Assembly (NCBI RefSeq): GCF_011947225.1
Contig: NZ_JAATVW010000002.1
Span: forward strand, 124,001-188,000
Direction of reading: 5' to 3'
Length of the DNA: 64,000 bases
DNA from: Planosporangium flavigriseum
Lineage (GTDB): Bacteria > Actinomycetota > Actinomycetes > Mycobacteriales > Micromonosporaceae
Both the position numbers and the translations under genes were made by a program. Shown one piece after another: positions 51,710 to 60,401 of this stretch; position 1 is the stretch's first letter, and each line of letters opens with the position of its first letter. Below the pieces are notes generated by a model. The model ran no database searches. It saw only the letters and a program-made list of their open reading frames with translations, and had not been told where the DNA came from.

Positions 51710-52771
51710 GTGCGCTGGGAGAACCTCTCGATAAACGACCGCTCCACCGAGGAGCCGGCACTGCCGATCCCGATGGCCGGCGCGGTCGCGCGCACGTTCG
51801 ATACGCCCGAGTTCCGCGGCATGACGTTCTACGAGGTGCGCGCGAAGTCCATCATCAATCGGGTGCCGGGCGCCTCGCGGGTGCCGTTCGAATGGACGGT
51901 CAATCCGTACAGAGGGTGCAGCCATGCATGTCGCTACTGCTTCGCCCGTAACACGCATAAATACCTTGATCTGGACGCCGGGCGGGACTTCGACACCCGC
52001 GTCGTCGTCAAGGTGAACGCCGGCGAACTCCTGCGCAAGGAGTTGGCCTCCCCCCGCTGGCGCGGTGAGCAGATCGCGATGGGCACCAACGTCGACTGCT
52101 ACCAGCGGGCCGAGGGGCGCTACCGGCTGATGCCCGAGATCATCGCCGCCCTGCGCGACTTCGCCAACCCGTTCTCGATCCTCACCAAGGGCACCCTGAT
52201 CCTGCGCGACCTCGACCTGCTCAAGCAGGCCGCCGAGGTCACCGGCGTGGGCGTGTCCATGTCGATCGGCTTCGTCGACGAGGCGCTGTGGCGCTCGGTC
52301 GAGCCGGGCACTCCGAGCCCACGCCGCCGGCTGGACGCCATCCGGCAGCTCTCCGACGCCGGCTTCGCCGTCGGCGTACTGATGGCACCGATCCTGCCGG
52401 GGATCACCGACACCCCCGAATCCATCGACGAGACGGTCCGGGCCATCGCGTCCGCCGGAGCCGCCAGCCTGGTGCCGCTTGGACTGCACCTGCGCCCGGG
52501 CGCGCGGGAGTGGTACCTGGCGTGGCTCGCACGCGAGCGGCCCGACCTGCTGCCGCGCTACCGCGAGCTGTACGGCGACGGCTCATACCTGGGCGCGGGT
52601 TACCAGCGGGAGTTGACCGCCCGGGTGCGGCTCGCGGCCCGCCGGTACGGGCTGCACGCCGGGGGCATGAACACGGCCCGGCAGGTGCTGACCAGCCCCC
52701 AGGAGGCGCGGGTTCTCGGCTCGCCCCGAAACGGCGGCCGGCAGCAGCCCGAGCAGTTGACTCTGCTGTAG
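51710..52771 (+). CDS. Radical-SAM protein, Rv2578c family
   Basis: A 353-residue radical-SAM enzyme. The 4Fe-4S cluster motif is RGCSHACRYCFAR (Cys70, Cys74, Cys77), in the wider context EWTVNPYRGCSHACRYC seen in spore-photoproduct-lyase-like proteins. Later segments include GTNVDCYQRAEGRYRLMPE and the C-terminal MNTARQVL. GTG 51710. A LexA box overlaps its promoter, so induction by DNA damage is expected. The reaction is unknown; a DNA-repair role is inference from this regulation and distant similarity. Confidence 0.9.
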   Translation: MRWENLSINDRSTEEPALPIPMAGAVARTFDTPEFRGMTFYEVRAKSIINRVPGASRVPFEWTVNPYRGCSHACRYCFARNTHKYLDLDAGRDFDTRVVVKVNAGELLRKELASPRWRGEQIAMGTNVDCYQRAEGRYRLMPEIIAALRDFANPFSILTKGTLILRDLDLLKQAAEVTGVGVSMSIGFVDEALWRSVEPGTPSPRRRLDAIRQLSDAGFAVGVLMAPILPGITDTPESIDETVRAIASAGAASLVPLGLHLRPGAREWYLAWLARERPDLLPRYRELYGDGSYLGAGYQRELTARVRLAARRYGLHAGGMNTARQVLTSPQEARVLGSPRNGGRQQPEQLTLL

Positions 52772-52838
52772 TGATCCGCCTCGCTTCGTCCAAAATGGAG
52801 CAAGGGCGGACGCTGGTAAAACGCGCTAGTCTTCGGTC

Positions 52839-53255
52839 GTGAGGACCCCACAGCAGATTCTCGAGCAGTCGATCACCATCGCGGTGGTCGGCGCCTCTCG
52901 CGATCCGCGCAAGCCTTCGCACACCGTGCCCGCGCAGATGCTTCGTCACGGTTGGCGCGTCATCCCGGTCAACCCGAACATCGACGAACTCTGGGAGCAG
53001 CGCACGTACCCGCTGCTGGCGGAGATCCCGGAGCCGGTGGACCTCGTCAACGTCTTCCGGCCGAGCGAGGACGCGGTCGAGGTGGTCCGGCAGGCCGTGG
53101 AGATCGGCGCCCGGGCGGTCTGGCTGCAGCTGGGCATCGTCTCGCCGGAGGCGCGCGAGATCGCGGCGGAAGCCGGTATCGACTACGTCGAGGACCAGTG
53201 CATCGCGGTGGTCCGGGCGCAGGCCGGCCTCACCCGGAACCTGGAGCGGCAGTAG
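52839..53255 (+). CDS. CoA-binding (YccU-like) protein
   Basis: A 138-residue Rossmann-fold protein. The nucleotide-binding loop is IAVVGASRDPRKPSHTVP, with GWRVIPVNPN and EQCI-type C-terminal DQCIAV typical of the CoA_binding_2 family. GTG 52839. Function unclear; it probably binds CoA or an acyl-CoA. Confidence 0.88.
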   Translation: MRTPQQILEQSITIAVVGASRDPRKPSHTVPAQMLRHGWRVIPVNPNIDELWEQRTYPLLAEIPEPVDLVNVFRPSEDAVEVVRQAVEIGARAVWLQLGIVSPEAREIAAEAGIDYVEDQCIAVVRAQAGLTRNLERQ

Positions 53256-53259
53256 CCGG

Positions 53260-54462
53260 TCAGCGCTGCTTGTACTCCTTGAGCAGGCCGCGCGAGATGA
53301 TCGTCTTTTGGATCTCGGAGGTGCCCTCGCCGATGAGCAGGAACGGCGCCTCGCGCATCAGGCGCTCGATCTCGTACTCCTTCGAGTAGCCGTAGCCGCC
53401 GTGGATGCGGAACGCCTCCTGGACCACCTCGGCGCAGTACTCGCTGGCCAGCAGCTTCGCCATGCCGGCCTCGACGTCGTTGCGCTTGCCCGCGTCCTTC
53501 AGCCGCGCGGCGTTGACCATGAGTGCGTGCGCCGCCTCGATCTTGGTGCCCATCTCGGCGAGCTTGAACGCGATGGCCTGGTGACCGGTGAGCGGCTTGC
53601 CGAACGTCTGCCGCTGCTGGGCGTACGCCACGGCCAGTTCGAAGGCGCGGATCGAGATGCCGCAGGCGCGGGCGGCGACGTTGACCCGGCCGACCTCGAT
53701 GCCGTCCATCATCTGGTAGAAGCCGCGCCCGAGGCCGGCGTCCACCCCGCCGAGGACCGCTGACGACGGCACCGTGTGGCCCTCGAGCACCATCTCGGTG
53801 GTCTCGACGCCCTTGTACCCCATCTTTTCGATCTTGCCTGGGATGGTGAGGCCGGGTGCCGTCTCGCCGAAGCCGGGCTCCTTCTCCAGCAGGAACGTCG
53901 TCATGTTGCCGTACACGGTGTCGGCGCCGAGGTCGGTCTTGACCAGGGTCGCGACGACCGACGAGTAGCCGCCGTTGGTCAGCCACATCTTCTGGCCGTC
54001 GATGGTGAACTGGTCACCGTTGCGCACGGCCTTCGTCCGGATCGCCGACACGTCCGAGCCGCAGCCCGGCTCCGACATCGAGAAGGCGCCCCGCACGCGG
54101 CCTTCCGCCATCTTCGGCAGGAAGTACTGCTTCTGCTCCGGGGAGCCGTGCTGCGAGATGAGGTACGCGACGATGAAGTGGGTGTTGACGATGCCGGAGA
54201 TCGACATCCAGCCGCGCGACAGCTCCTCGACGACCAGGGCGTACGTCAGCAGGGACTCCCCCAGCCCGCCGTACTCCTCGTCGATGGTGATGCCGAACAG
54301 GCCCATCTCGCGCATCCCGTCGACGATGTCGGCCGGGTACTCGTCGGCATGCTCCAGATGCTGGGCGTGCGGGATGATCTCTTTGTCCACGAACTCCCGA
54401 ACGGTCTCGAGGATCGACTGCTGGACATCGGTCAGACCGGGCGTCTGGGCGAGGCGTGCCAT
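53260..54462 (-). CDS. Acyl-CoA dehydrogenase
   Basis: A 400-residue flavoprotein that forms the alpha,beta double bond of an acyl-CoA. FAD/substrate motifs are AFSMSEPGCGSDVSAIRT and MWLTNGGYSSV, and the C-terminal signature is EAFRIHGGYGYSKEYEIERLMRE with the catalytic Glu region. Start ATG 54462 behind GGAGG. With MaoC and CitE-like lyase on the same strand it suggests branched-chain acyl-CoA breakdown, probably via a methylated or C5 intermediate. Confidence 0.92.
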   Translation of the reverse strand: MARLAQTPGLTDVQQSILETVREFVDKEIIPHAQHLEHADEYPADIVDGMREMGLFGITIDEEYGGLGESLLTYALVVEELSRGWMSISGIVNTHFIVAYLISQHGSPEQKQYFLPKMAEGRVRGAFSMSEPGCGSDVSAIRTKAVRNGDQFTIDGQKMWLTNGGYSSVVATLVKTDLGADTVYGNMTTFLLEKEPGFGETAPGLTIPGKIEKMGYKGVETTEMVLEGHTVPSSAVLGGVDAGLGRGFYQMMDGIEVGRVNVAARACGISIRAFELAVAYAQQRQTFGKPLTGHQAIAFKLAEMGTKIEAAHALMVNAARLKDAGKRNDVEAGMAKLLASEYCAEVVQEAFRIHGGYGYSKEYEIERLMREAPFLLIGEGTSEIQKTIISRGLLKEYKQR

Positions 54463-54600
54463 GGTGACCCTCCAGGGCGCGATGGGGTGAACGCAGATTA
54501 AGTTACTGGCGAGTTGGGTTCCCAGGGCAGAGGATGTGAAAACCCTCACCCGACAAGCTCACCCTGTGCGATAACGCACCTGCGCGAGGATGGGCGGGCC

Positions 54601-55518
54601 TCAGCGGTACTCGGCCTGCTGCACGCTGTTGCCACCGTCGACGACCAGCATCTGCCCCGTGATGTACGACGCGGAGGGCGAGCACAGGAACGCGATGGTG
54701 GCCGCCACCTCGTCGGGGGTGCCGGGCCGCCCCATCGGAGTGCCGTACCCCTGCTTGAGCTCGACGAGCGTCGACGCTCCGGTGTGGATGATCCCCGGCG
54801 CGACCGCGTTGACGGTGATGCCGTCGGCGACAAGCTCCATGGCCAGCGCCCGGGTCAGGCCGACCACGCCCGCCTTGGCGGCCGCGTATCCCGCCTCGGC
54901 GGGCAGCGCGTTCACCGGCCCGGCGGTGGCGGCGAGGTTGACGATGCGCCCCCAGCCGTGCTCGGCCATCCCGCCGACGAACGCGCGGCTGACCAGGAAC
55001 GCCGTGCTGAGGTTCCGGTCGATCTCGGCGCGCCACTCGTCGAAGGTCAACTGGGCCACCGGCCGCAGCACCTCCGGGCTCGCCTTGCTCGCCAGGCCGG
55101 CGTTGTTGACGACGACGTCGACGCTGCCCAACTGGTCGCCGATCGCGTCGGCGAGCGCGCCGACCTCGGCCTCCACGGTCAGGTCGGCCACGAAGCCGGT
55201 CACGCCCAGTTCGCTGGCCCGCTCGTGGATGCGGCGGGTCGTGGACACGATCGCCACGGTCGCGCCGAGCGCGCGCAGCCGCCGGGCGGTGGCGTAGCCG
55301 ATCCCGTCGGGGCTGCCAGCGCCGGTCACGAGTGCGATCTTGCCGTCGAGCCGGTCGCCGGCAAGGGGGGAGGGCTGCTCGGCAACGATCGGCTCGTCGT
55401 CGGGTTGCTCGCCGCTGGGGACCGCCCGAAGGGTACGTCGGGCCTGCCCTGGTCGGCTCATGTCGCGCCGACCACTCTTCGCGCCGGCCGCGGCGCCGCG
55501 TCGCGAATCAGATGCCAT
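54601..55518 (-). CDS. SDR oxidoreductase (3-oxoacyl-reductase-like)
   Basis: A 305-residue SDR with an unusual cofactor loop [10 protein letters not shown], matching SDRs that need an insertion after the first glycine. NNAG and YAAAK are present; the serine position reads NLAATAG, so a canonical catalytic Ser is missing there and Thr may serve. A 60-residue basic, low-complexity N-terminal extension precedes the fold. ATG 55518 is chosen (AGGA upstream); ATG 55461 would remove 19 residues. Confidence 0.8.
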   Translation of the reverse strand: MASDSRRGAAAGAKSGRRDMSRPGQARRTLRAVPSGEQPDDEPIVAEQPSPLAGDRLDGKIALVTGAGSPDGIGYATARRLRALGATVAIVSTTRRIHERASELGVTGFVADLTVEAEVGALADAIGDQLGSVDVVVNNAGLASKASPEVLRPVAQLTFDEWRAEIDRNLSTAFLVSRAFVGGMAEHGWGRIVNLAATAGPVNALPAEAGYAAAKAGVVGLTRALAMELVADGITVNAVAPGIIHTGASTLVELKQGYGTPMGRPGTPDEVAATIAFLCSPSASYITGQMLVVDGGNSVQQAEYR

Positions 55519-55698
55519 GCAAGTGATCCTGCCCGTTCCACGGGTGGCGGGCAACGACAACGCGCATGTTCGTCCGGCGATTTGGGCCGTTCTGTGGACT
55601 CCCGACCCAGGAACTGGCCGTTACCCTGGCGAGGCCCTGCGTCGATGGACTGCGGGCCGCGGACACGTACCGCGTCTTTGAGCGTATGGAGCACCCAG

Positions 55699-56253
55699 AT
55701 GACGAACCCGCCGCAGCAGCCAGGAAACTGGCCGGACCCGACGGCCTGGCAGCCACCCGAGCAGCAGCAGCCTCCGCAAGCCGCTGCCGACCCGTACGGT
55801 GCCGCGCCCGTCTCCCCCGACTACGCGGCACCGACCGGTTACGCCCCGCCGACCGGTTACGCCCCGCCGACCGGTTACGCCCCGCCGACGGGTTACGCGG
55901 CACCGGGCGGTTACGCCCCGCCGACGGGTTACGCGGCGCCGGGCGGCTACGCCGGCCACCCCGGTTACGGCTACGGCGCGCCGATGCCGGTCGCCGCCCC
56001 CAACAACAACCTGGCCATCGCGTCGCTCGTACTGTCGCTGGTCGGCCTGGGATGCGGCATCACCGCACCGGTGGGCGCCATCCTCGGCCACGTCGCCCGC
56101 CGCCAGATCCGCGAGCGGGGCGAAGGCGGCGCGAGCATGGCCCTGGCCGGCATCATCGTCGGCTGGGTCGTGACCGCGCTCATGCTGGCCTACGTTGTTT
56201 TCATGATCTTCATCGTCGTGCTCGCCGCCAACGACCCGACCTTCGGGAACTGA
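55699..56253 (+). CDS. DUF4190 membrane protein with hexapeptide repeats
   Basis: A 184-residue protein from ATG 55699. The N-terminal 90 residues are Pro/Gln/Tyr-rich with seven hexapeptides of the type PTGYAP. The C-terminus has two membrane helices (LAIASLVLSLVGLGCGITAPVGAILGH and a second), the DUF4190 pattern. Many such actinobacterial proteins are tail-anchored regulators or envelope proteins of unknown role. A strong bidirectional terminator follows. Confidence 0.85.
   Translation: MTNPPQQPGNWPDPTAWQPPEQQQPPQAAADPYGAAPVSPDYAAPTGYAPPTGYAPPTGYAPPTGYAAPGGYAPPTGYAAPGGYAGHPGYGYGAPMPVAAPNNNLAIASLVLSLVGLGCGITAPVGAILGHVARRQIRERGEGGASMALAGIIVGWVVTALMLAYVVFMIFIVVLAANDPTFGN
55831..55956 (+). repeat. 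18-bp coding tandem repeat, seven copies
   Basis: Units such as CCGACCGGTTACGCCCCG repeat seven times with small changes and encode the PTGYAP/PGGYAA hexapeptides. Copy number is likely to vary between strains. Confidence 0.9.
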
Positions 56254-56267
56254 TCGGAACGAGCAAG

Positions 56268-56307
56268 CGACGAGCGCCCGCCGGAAGAATCCGGCGGGCG
56301 CTCGTCG
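56268..56307. terminator. Strong bidirectional terminator
   Basis: A 17-bp perfect stem (CGACGAGCGCCCGCCGG with CCGGCGGGCGCTCGTCG), 6-nt loop AAGAAT, TTT on the right. It lies between the convergent DUF4190 and CitE-like genes. Confidence 0.88.
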
Positions 56308-56317
56308 TTTACGCGTG

Positions 56318-57277
56318 TCAGCCCTGCTCAGGCGGGGTGAACGTGGCGGTACGCGACATGCCTGCGGCCCGGCCCTTGCCGGCGATCACGAGCGCCATCT
56401 TGCGGGACGCCTCGTCGATCATCTCGTCGCCGAGCATCACCGCGCCGAGCTTGCCGCCCTTCTCCGACGTGTAGTACTCGTACGCGTCGAGGATCATCTC
56501 GGCGTGGTCGTAGTCGGCTTGGGCCGGCGAGTACACCTCGTTGGCGGCGTCGATCTGGCCGGGGTGCAGCACCCACTTGCCGTCGAAGCCGAGCGCCGCA
56601 CTGCGCTGCGCGACCTCGGTGAACGCGTCGACGTCGCGGATCTGCAGGAACGGGCCGTCGATCGCCTGAAGGTCGTGCATGCGGGCGGCCATCAGGATGC
56701 GCATCAGGATGTAGTGGTACGGGTCAGCCGGGTACTCCGGGATCAACTGGCCCACCACCAGGGACTTCATGTTGATTGAGGCCATGAAGTCGGCCGGGCC
56801 GAAGATGATGGTCTCCACCCGCGGCGAGGCGGCGGCGATCTCATCCACGTTGACCAGGCCGGCGGCGTTCTCGATCTGCGCCTCGATGCCGATACCGCCG
56901 ACCGGCAGCCCGATCGTCTTCTCGATCTGGGTGAGCAGAAGATCCAGCCACTGCACCTGGGCCGCGTTCTGCACCTTCGGCAGCATGATCGCGTCGAGGT
57001 TGGCGCCCGCGCCCTCGACGACCTCGATCACGTCCCGGTAGGTCCACGGCGTGGTGAGGTCGTTGACGCGTACGACGCGGACCTTGTTGCCCCAGCCGCC
57101 ATCGTTGAGGGCGGCGACAATGTTCTTTCGCGCGTCCGGCTTGGCCAGCGGGGCGACCGCGTCCTCCAGGTCGAGGAAGACCTGGTCCGCCGGGAGGCCC
57201 TGCGCCTTGCCCAGCATCTTGATGCTGGAACCGGGTACGGCGAGGCAGGACCGACGAGGTCGTCCGAGAGCACCCAT
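56318..57277 (-). CDS. CitE-like CoA-ester lyase (HpcH/HpaI family)
   Basis: A 319-residue TIM-barrel lyase that cleaves a beta-hydroxyacyl-CoA into two acyl units. Key residues lie in VFLDLEDAVAP, MLPKVQNAAQ, IEAQIENAAG (Glu metal ligand), IFGPADFMAS and WVLHPGQIDAANE. Mycobacterial homologues (Rv2498c) act on (S)-citramalyl-CoA-type substrates. The same-strand MaoC and acyl-CoA dehydrogenase genes suggest a leucine or itaconate-type pathway; the exact substrate is inference. Confidence 0.88.
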   Translation of the reverse strand: MGALGRPRRSCLAVPGSSIKMLGKAQGLPADQVFLDLEDAVAPLAKPDARKNIVAALNDGGWGNKVRVVRVNDLTTPWTYRDVIEVVEGAGANLDAIMLPKVQNAAQVQWLDLLLTQIEKTIGLPVGGIGIEAQIENAAGLVNVDEIAAASPRVETIIFGPADFMASINMKSLVVGQLIPEYPADPYHYILMRILMAARMHDLQAIDGPFLQIRDVDAFTEVAQRSAALGFDGKWVLHPGQIDAANEVYSPAQADYDHAEMILDAYEYYTSEKGGKLGAVMLGDEMIDEASRKMALVIAGKGRAAGMSRTATFTPPEQG

Positions 57278-57328
57278 CGAGGCTCCTTAAGGATCGGTAA
57301 GTTGGTTACCCAACGGTAATCGTGCGGC

Positions 57329-58165
57329 GTGATCGGGGAGAACACAGCTGTGGAAGATCTCACGGTCGTTGTGACGGGAGCGAGTTCCGGCGTGGGCCTG
57401 GCAGCCGCGCAGGAGTTCGCGCGGCGTGGCGCGCGGGTCGTCGTCGTGGGGCGCGATCCGGGCCGCCTGGCCGCGGCAGTGGATCAGGTACGGGCTCTTG
57501 GCGGCCCGGCTCCCGACAGTTTCCGGGCTGACTTCACCCGGCTGGAAGAGGTCCGGGAACTGGCTTCCCACCTGCTCGACCGCTATCCGAGAATCGACGT
57601 GCTGGCCAACAACGCGGGCGGCATCGTCAGCTCGTACGCCACCACGCCTGACGGCTTCGAAACCACCATCCAGGCTAACCACCTGGCACCGTTCCTGCTG
57701 ACCAACCTGCTTCGAGAGCGGCTACGCGGCGGCCGGGTCGTGAACACGGCGTCCGACGCCCACCGCACCGGCCTGGTGGATCCGGACGACCTGACCGGCC
57801 GCGCCGACCACTACAGCCGGTGGGAGGCGTACGGCGCGAGCAAGGGCGCCAACATCCTCTTCGCGGCCGAGGCGGGCCGGCGCTGGCCGGACATCCTGTC
57901 CACCTCGTACCACCCAGGGGTCGTGCGCAGCCGCTTCGGCGCGGACAGCCCCGTGATGGCGGCGTTCTACAAGTTCGCCCCGTTCCTCACCACGCCCGAG
58001 GCCGGGGCCGACACGCTCGTCTGGCTCGCCACGGCGCCCGAGCACGAGATCACGCAGGGTGGGTACTACGCGAAGCGTCGACTGCGCCGGCCGGCCGCCA
58101 AGCTGGCGGACCCGAACCTGGCCGCGCGCCTGTGGGAGGCGAGCGCCAAAGCGGTCGGCCGCTAG
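57329..58165 (+). CDS. SDR oxidoreductase (retinol-dehydrogenase-like)
   Basis: A 278-residue [16 protein letters not shown], the Ser in VNTASDAHR, and YGASK are all present. It belongs to the branch with WxxYGASKxANIL that includes protochlorophyllide reductase and retinol dehydrogenase-like proteins. Start GTG 57329, though GTG 57350 also fits the fold. Substrate unknown. Confidence 0.85.
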   Translation: MIGENTAVEDLTVVVTGASSGVGLAAAQEFARRGARVVVVGRDPGRLAAAVDQVRALGGPAPDSFRADFTRLEEVRELASHLLDRYPRIDVLANNAGGIVSSYATTPDGFETTIQANHLAPFLLTNLLRERLRGGRVVNTASDAHRTGLVDPDDLTGRADHYSRWEAYGASKGANILFAAEAGRRWPDILSTSYHPGVVRSRFGADSPVMAAFYKFAPFLTTPEAGADTLVWLATAPEHEITQGGYYAKRRLRRPAAKLADPNLAARLWEASAKAVGR

Positions 58166-58182
58166 CGCGGAGGCCTTTGGAT

Positions 58183-58686
58183 CTAGCGCGGGCGCTTGCG
58201 GACGCGGTGCAGCCGGAACGGGCGCCGGGCCGGCCGAGCCGCCGGCGTCGGCGGTGGCGGCGCCGCCAGCGACGCGTCGGGCAGCGTCGGGCCGGCCTCG
58301 GGCGGCTCCCCCACCGGCTCCAGCCGGCTGACCACGCACCCGGCCGCCCACCGCGTCACGATCTCCTCGGTCGTACCGCGGGCGTTGAGCCGCTTCGCGG
58401 CCACCTGGGGCGTGATCGTGTCCCACTCGTCGGTGCCGAACGTGAGCCGCGAAGCGGCCGCCCGCCACGTCACGATCCGCCCGCCATGGTCACCGCGCGC
58501 CGTCACGCAGGCCGTCGTCGCCTCGGCCAGCCCCGGCGCAGCCTGCTCCCCCGGCCCGCTCACCACGTACAGCGCGCCGTCGATCCACACGCACCACACC
58601 GGGTACGCGGGGCCGATGTCCGGCACGGTCAGCCACACCACGGCGGCCTTCTTCATCGCCTCGTCGACGAGCGGAACACGCTCCAT
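58183..58686 (-). CDS. Uncharacterised protein, possible PPOX-like fold
   Basis: A 167-residue protein, beta-rich in the first 110 residues (AVVWLTVPDIGPAYPVWCVW, GALYVVSGPGEQ) with a proline-rich basic tail. The pattern weakly recalls the FMN-binding pyridoxamine-phosphate-oxidase-like fold. Starts ATG 58686, 8 bp after the HAD stop. Function not assigned. Confidence 0.62.
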   Translation of the reverse strand: MERVPLVDEAMKKAAVVWLTVPDIGPAYPVWCVWIDGALYVVSGPGEQAAPGLAEATTACVTARGDHGGRIVTWRAAASRLTFGTDEWDTITPQVAAKRLNARGTTEEIVTRWAAGCVVSRLEPVGEPPEAGPTLPDASLAAPPPPTPAARPARRPFRLHRVRKRPR

Positions 58687-58693
58687 CCCTGCA

Positions 58694-59401
58694 TTATGCG
58701 GCGTCGGCGTGATCCACCATCGCGAGAACCTCCGTCAGCGACCCGACCACCGGCCCGCTCCACGCACCGTCACCACGGAAGATCAGATGGCCGGCGAGGT
58801 CCGGCGCGGCCAGCCGCACCGCCGCCATCCCGACCTCGCGGGCACCCGACAGCTCCCGGCTGCCACCGTCGCCGACGTACAGGCACTCGTCCGGGTCCAT
58901 CCGCAGTTGGCGGCAGGCCTCCAGGTACATGGCGGGGTGCGGCTTGCAGTGCCCCACCTGCACGGAGTACACGCAGCCCGCCAGGAACGGCGCAATCCCG
59001 AGCCGGGGCAGGAAGGCCGGCAGCTCGTACCAGCAGTCGCTCACCACGACGACCGGAATGCCGCGCCGGCGCAGTTCCGAGAGGACGGGCACCGCCTCCG
59101 GGCGTAGCACGGTGTCCGCGTGTACGGCGTCGACGCGCGTCGCCACCGCATCGACCAGCTCGGCGAGGGTCGGCCGGCCCCCGGCGGCGTACGCCACCCG
59201 CCGCAGCCCGTGGATCGGGTCGCCGTACTGGCCGGCCGCGCGCAGGTAGAAGGTCCGATCCAGCTCGGCGACGAACGCGTCCGGGTCGCAGCCGAGCCGG
59301 CTGGCGATGACGGCGTGGCGCGGGCCCCGGCGGACAGCGGTCGTGAGCGTGCCGAAGAAGTCGAACAGCACCGCGCGCGGCGGGACGGGAGCGGCGAGCA
59401 T
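58694..59401 (-). CDS. HAD-superfamily phosphatase
   Basis: A 235-residue hydrolase. Motif I FDFFGTLT, motif II VVSDCW, motif III Lys in KPHPAMYLEAC, motif IV VGDGG. This is a subfamily I member with a helical cap. ATG 59401 is chosen. Substrate unknown. Confidence 0.87.
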   Translation of the reverse strand: MLAAPVPPRAVLFDFFGTLTTAVRRGPRHAVIASRLGCDPDAFVAELDRTFYLRAAGQYGDPIHGLRRVAYAAGGRPTLAELVDAVATRVDAVHADTVLRPEAVPVLSELRRRGIPVVVVSDCWYELPAFLPRLGIAPFLAGCVYSVQVGHCKPHPAMYLEACRQLRMDPDECLYVGDGGSRELSGAREVGMAAVRLAAPDLAGHLIFRGDGAWSGPVVGSLTEVLAMVDHADAA

Positions 59402-59477
59402 GGGCGGCCTTACCAACGGGGAATCAACCGAGAGAGCCTAACCGGCCGCGCGACGCAGCGTGGCAACATGATCAGCC

Positions 59478-60401
59478 ATGCGTACGCTCGGGGCTCCCAC
59501 GACGGCGGCCCTCACCATCGCGCTGCTCGCCGTGTCGTCGTCCGCCCCGCTGATCGCGTACGCGGCAGCCCCGGCCCTCGCGATCGCGTTCTGGCGCAAC
59601 GCGCTCGCCGTCGGCGTCCTGGCGCCGGTGGCGGTCACCCGGCGCAGCGCGGGGCTACGCGGGCTCGACCGGCGGACGGTCGCCCTGTGCGTGCTGGCCG
59701 GGGTCGCGCTCGCGGCCCACTTCGCCACGTTCGTACCCAGCGCCAAGCTGACCACGGCCGCCGCCGCGACCGCCATGGTCTGCACCCAGCCGGTGTGGGC
59801 GGCGCTCATCGCGGCCGCCCGGCGGGTACCGGTCGCCCCCGCCACCTGGATCGGGGTCGGGATCGCCGTCGCCGGCGCCGTCCTCGCGGCCGGCGCCGAC
59901 CTGACCGTGTCCGGCCGGGCGGCCACCGGCGATCTGCTCGCCGTCGCCGGCGGGGTCGCGGGCGCGGTGTACACGACGCTCGGCGAGCGGGCCCGGGCAC
60001 GTACCACCACGACCGCCTACACGACGGTCTGTTACGCCGCCTGCGCGGTCCTGCTCGGCGTGGTGTGCCTGGCTGGCGGCGTACCGCTGCACGGTTTCGA
60101 CGGCCGCACCTGGCTCGCGATCGGCGCCCTGACCGCAGGTGCCCAACTGCTCGGCCACTCACTGATCAACTTCGCCCTGCACCGGGTGTCGGCGACCACG
60201 ATCTCGGTACTCCTGCTGATGGAGGTACCGGGCGCGGCGCTGATCGCGTGGGCGTGGCTGGGCCAGGCGCCCGCCGCCCGCAGCCTGCCCGGGCTCGCCC
60301 TGCTGGTCGCCGGCGTCGCCGTGGTCGTCCTCGGCGCGGTCAGCCCACGAACGGCGGAACGGCGATCTCGCCGGTCGCGACCGGTACGACGTGTCCGCTG
60401 A
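59478..60401 (+). CDS. EamA-family (DMT) transporter
   Basis: A 307-residue protein with about ten transmembrane helices in two five-helix repeats, the EamA/DMT pattern. The first repeat holds AIAFWRNALAVGVLAP and the second LLLMEVPGAALIAWAWLG. Such exporters carry amino acids or metabolites. Its last 62 bp overlap the convergent PhzF gene. Confidence 0.87.
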   Translation: MRTLGAPTTAALTIALLAVSSSAPLIAYAAAPALAIAFWRNALAVGVLAPVAVTRRSAGLRGLDRRTVALCVLAGVALAAHFATFVPSAKLTTAAAATAMVCTQPVWAALIAAARRVPVAPATWIGVGIAVAGAVLAAGADLTVSGRAATGDLLAVAGGVAGAVYTTLGERARARTTTTAYTTVCYAACAVLLGVVCLAGGVPLHGFDGRTWLAIGALTAGAQLLGHSLINFALHRVSATTISVLLLMEVPGAALIAWAWLGQAPAARSLPGLALLVAGVAVVVLGAVSPRTAERRSRRSRPVRRVR

